Shown here one piece after another: positions 6,637-8,378 of a stretch of 8,378 nt of DNA. The notes beneath the pieces are model-generated. The model was not told the origin of the DNA. It was given only the letters and a program-made list of their open reading frames with translations, and made no database searches. Position numbers and translations under genes: made by a program. Source of the stretch: Psychrobacter sp. (GTDB lineage Bacteria > Pseudomonadota > Gammaproteobacteria > Pseudomonadales > Moraxellaceae); contig JAAXIL010000130.1 of the NCBI GenBank assembly GCA_012270355.1, positions 1 through 8,378 on the forward strand, given 5' to 3'. Numbering within the stretch: the first letter of the stretch is position 1; the number at the start of each line of letters is the position of its first letter.

Positions 6637-7551
6637 CTAGACATGACTTTCAGGAGCGTCCTCATTGGCTAGCGGTGTGAAGGGTGGCACAGCATCAGGG
6701 CGTAACACGCGTTTATGCAATTCATGTAAGCCATTTTCCATCCGTTGTCTGAGTAGGACGGTCAATTGATCCCGAGTTTTACCAGTCGGGTCAATTGGTT
6801 CTAGGGCAAGCACATAAGCGGTCACATTTGACGCATCCATGATGTTTTTAAGGCTCTCACCCATGCCCATGTTGCCATACCAAGAAATGCGGTCATCCAA
6901 TTCGCCATCCTCATTAACGTAGCACAGCACCGTTGGTTGAATCGGAACATTTGCCTTCATGGCTGAGTCTAACAATTTGCCATAAATTCGTTTGATGTGT
7001 TTGCCGTTGGTGGTCGTCGCTTCGGGGTAGAACATGATGGAATAGCCTTGCGACAAAAACTTTGCCATCTGCTCGGCAACCACGGTTGAATCACCCGACC
7101 CACGATTGATAAAGAGCGTTCCCGCAGCTGTCGCCAAACGTCCAAAAATAGGTAATTGTTCTACGTCGGCTTTGGACAAGAAAAACGCTGGACTGACCAC
7201 CCCCATTACCATGATGTCCATCCACGAGGTATGATTGGACGCCCACAAGGCATGGCGTTGTGGAATGGGTTCGACAGGCAATACGGTGATGCCCATCGCT
7301 TTGGTCATGCTTGTGCAAAACGCTTTGATGTATTTGGGCAAAATTTCTCGTGGCGGATTTGTCCATGCCCCAATTTTAGTCGCTGCCTTATATCCGTCCC
7401 AAAGCGTGTCTGCCATGCCCACGAATTTTTTACCTCGTTTGCCGTTTTTATACAGCGGTTTGCCGACAAGGGGCAAGGATGCCCAAAATGGCGTTTTTGT
7501 GGCATGACGCTTGTCTTTTTTCGTATCTTGTTGTAAAGGCTGGTTTGGCAT
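6637..7551 (-). CDS. PlsC-type lysophospholipid acyltransferase family protein
   Basis: This 304-residue acyltransferase of the PlsC/LPLAT family would transfer an acyl chain to a lysophospholipid or similar acceptor at the inner membrane. Counting from the ATG at 7551, the catalytic motif I NHxxxxD is Asn106-His107...Asp112 (NHTSWMD). Motif II is LFINRGSGDS (146-155). Motif III is FYPEATTT (174-181), a variant of FPEGT with Ala for Gly. Motif IV is VPIQP (202-206). The N-terminus is basic (several Lys/Arg) without a clear transmembrane helix, and the C-terminal 60 residues are polar. The ATG at 7551 is preferred over a TTG three codons upstream; neither has a visible ribosome-binding site. 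Exact substrate cannot be read from the sequence; it could be a second PlsC-like enzyme or an OlsA/NlaA-like one. It is divergent from hflX with only 65 bases between start codons. Confidence 0.92.
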   Translation of the reverse strand: MPNQPLQQDTKKDKRHATKTPFWASLPLVGKPLYKNGKRGKKFVGMADTLWDGYKAATKIGAWTNPPREILPKYIKAFCTSMTKAMGITVLPVEPIPQRHALWASNHTSWMDIMVMGVVSPAFFLSKADVEQLPIFGRLATAAGTLFINRGSGDSTVVAEQMAKFLSQGYSIMFYPEATTTNGKHIKRIYGKLLDSAMKANVPIQPTVLCYVNEDGELDDRISWYGNMGMGESLKNIMDASNVTAYVLALEPIDPTGKTRDQLTVLLRQRMENGLHELHKRVLRPDAVPPFTPLANEDAPESHV

Positions 7552-7556
7552 ACAAT
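7528..7556 (+). promoter_or_regulatory. Candidate sigma70 promoter for hflX
   Basis: TTGTTG (7528-7533), a 17-base spacer and TACAAT (7551-7556) give a reasonable sigma70-type match, with the -10 five of six to consensus. It would start transcription near 7563, leaving a leader of about 55 bases before the hflX start. The promoter lies almost wholly inside the first codons of the divergent acyltransferase gene, and its -10 overlaps that gene's ATG. An alternative -10, TATAGT at 7565-7570, lacks a well-spaced -35. Confidence 0.42.
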
Positions 7557-7605
7557 GCAATGTCTATAGTCATGGAATGATGACGACCATTTTAGCATTA
7601 AGTTT

Positions 7606-7619
7606 AGGAATTTTTTTTG
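7606..7619 (+). promoter_or_regulatory. Ribosome-binding site and TTG start of hflX with T8 tract
   Basis: AGGA (7606-7609) lies seven bases before the TTG codon at 7617-7619. A run of eight T (7611-7618) fills the spacer and includes the first two bases of the start codon. An in-frame TAG at 7605-7607 rules out any earlier start. Changes in tract length would alter the spacing between the ribosome-binding site and the start. Confidence 0.7.
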
Positions 7620-8378
7620 GAATATTTTGATAGAGCCGAAGGCGGTGAACGAGCGATATTGGTGCACCTCGACATTCGCCAAATTCAAGACCCTGACGAC
7701 CTTGAGGAATTTAAACTTCTAGTGGATTCGGCAGGGGCAGATGCCCTAGAAGTTATCTCGGGCTCACGCCTCAAGCCTGATGCCAAATACTTCGTGGGCA
7801 CAGGCAAAGCCGAAGAGATTGCCAGTGCCGTACAAGCTCATGATGCGGATATTGTGATTTTCAATCACAGTTTGTCGCCCTCGCAAGAGCGTAACCTTGA
7901 AGCCTTGTGCAAATGTCGGGTGCTGGATCGCACCGGGCTGATTTTGGACATTTTCGCCCAACGTGCCCGCACCTATGAAGGTAAGCTTCAAGTTGAATTG
8001 GCACAGCTCAACCATTTGTCCACTCGCTTAGTGCGAGGCTGGACGCATTTGGAACGGCAAAAAGGGGGTATTGGACTGCGAGGACCTGGTGAAACGCAGT
8101 TGGAAACGGATCGCCGTTTGTTACAAGTACGAGTCAACCAACTAAAATCTCGTCTCGATAAAGTCAAGCAGACTCGTGCCCAAGGGCGGGCAAAACGGCA
8201 AAAATCGGATGTAATTACCATCTCACTGGTTGGCTATACCAATGCGGGTAAGTCCACGTTGTTTAATCGGTTGGTGGATGAAAATATTTATGCCGCCAAC
8301 CAACTGTTTGCAACGCTAGACCCTACGCTTCGTCGCATTGACTGGCAAGGGGTAGGGCGTGTCGTCTTGGTAGATACG
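7617..8378 (+). CDS. hflX: GTPase HflX (partial, 3' end outside window)
   Basis: These are the first 254 codons of HflX, a ribosome-binding GTPase that splits or rescues stalled ribosomes under stress in E. coli. The N-terminus [17 protein letters not shown] lines up with the E. coli protein (FDRYDAGEQAVLVH). The N-terminal domain continues through [30 protein letters not shown] and [13 protein letters not shown]. The HflX hallmark [12 protein letters not shown] ends at residue 167, followed by a charged helical segment. The G domain begins with the P-loop GYTNAGKS (206-213) and the switch I segment ATLDPTLRR (232-240). The window ends within the G3 motif, after Val-Asp-Thr, just before the expected Val-Gly. 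The full protein is usually about 430 residues. The start is TTG at 7617, supported by an AGGA and by alignment. All visible motifs are intact. Confidence 0.95.
   Translation, partial: MEYFDRAEGGERAILVHLDIRQIQDPDDLEEFKLLVDSAGADALEVISGSRLKPDAKYFVGTGKAEEIASAVQAHDADIVIFNHSLSPSQERNLEALCKCRVLDRTGLILDIFAQRARTYEGKLQVELAQLNHLSTRLVRGWTHLERQKGGIGLRGPGETQLETDRRLLQVRVNQLKSRLDKVKQTRAQGRAKRQKSDVITISLVGYTNAGKSTLFNRLVDENIYAANQLFATLDPTLRRIDWQGVGRVVLVDT

Noticed and set aside
7305..7688. Minus-strand 127-codon frame spanning the acyltransferase start and the hflX start
   Set aside because: It overlaps both recognised genes in other frames and its sequence has no family features; part of it is antisense to the hflX N-terminus.
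7764..8221. Two minus-strand frames of 83 and 77 codons inside hflX
   Set aside because: Antisense to the well conserved HflX N-terminal and G domains, with no recognisable product.

Overview
The window looks like ordinary chromosomal backbone of a gammaproteobacterium. It most likely comes from the Moraxellaceae (a Moraxella- or Psychrobacter-like genome). This rests on the gene set, on how HrpA, HflX and YcgL read, on a moderate GC content judged by eye, and on small conserved proteins of unknown role. The genus is an inference. I see no insertion sequence, phage gene, tRNA, rRNA or CRISPR array.

Layout. Bases 1-1295 (+) carry the 3' end of hrpA, an ATP-dependent RNA helicase. It converges on a small lipoprotein gene (1417-2097, -) with a septum-formation-type domain, a family better known from Actinobacteria. 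Next is a run of five minus-strand genes. In transcription order they are: an AarF/ABC1-family kinase-like protein (5226-6545), YcgL (4865-5185), an unrecognised membrane protein (4226-4804), a MoxR-type AAA+ ATPase (3405-4187) and its CoxE-like VWA-domain partner (2207-3403). Upstream of these, also on the minus strand, is a PlsC-type lysophospholipid acyltransferase (6637-7551). It is divergent from hflX (7617-8378, +), a ribosome-associated GTPase that runs off the right edge. No gene-free stretch exceeds 300 bases.

How the genes may work together. The MoxR and VWA genes are one base apart, and the ribosome-binding site of the second lies in the last codons of the first. This is the usual arrangement of a chaperone-like ATPase with its metal-ion-binding adaptor. 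The membrane protein just upstream could be their membrane anchor or client, but that is only inference. HrpA and HflX both act on RNA or ribosomes but are not linked here beyond being in the same window.

The points most worth a second look are these. (1) The MoxR ATPase appears to have lost about 32 residues in frame, covering sensor 1, and has a Leu where the family has an Arg. (2) A run of eight G lies inside the VWA gene, where slippage would remove the VWA domain. (3) The septum-formation-type lipoprotein is unexpected in a proteobacterium. (4) Both the VWA gene and hflX use TTG starts. The hflX start sits inside a run of eight T, and its likely promoter lies inside the neighbouring gene.
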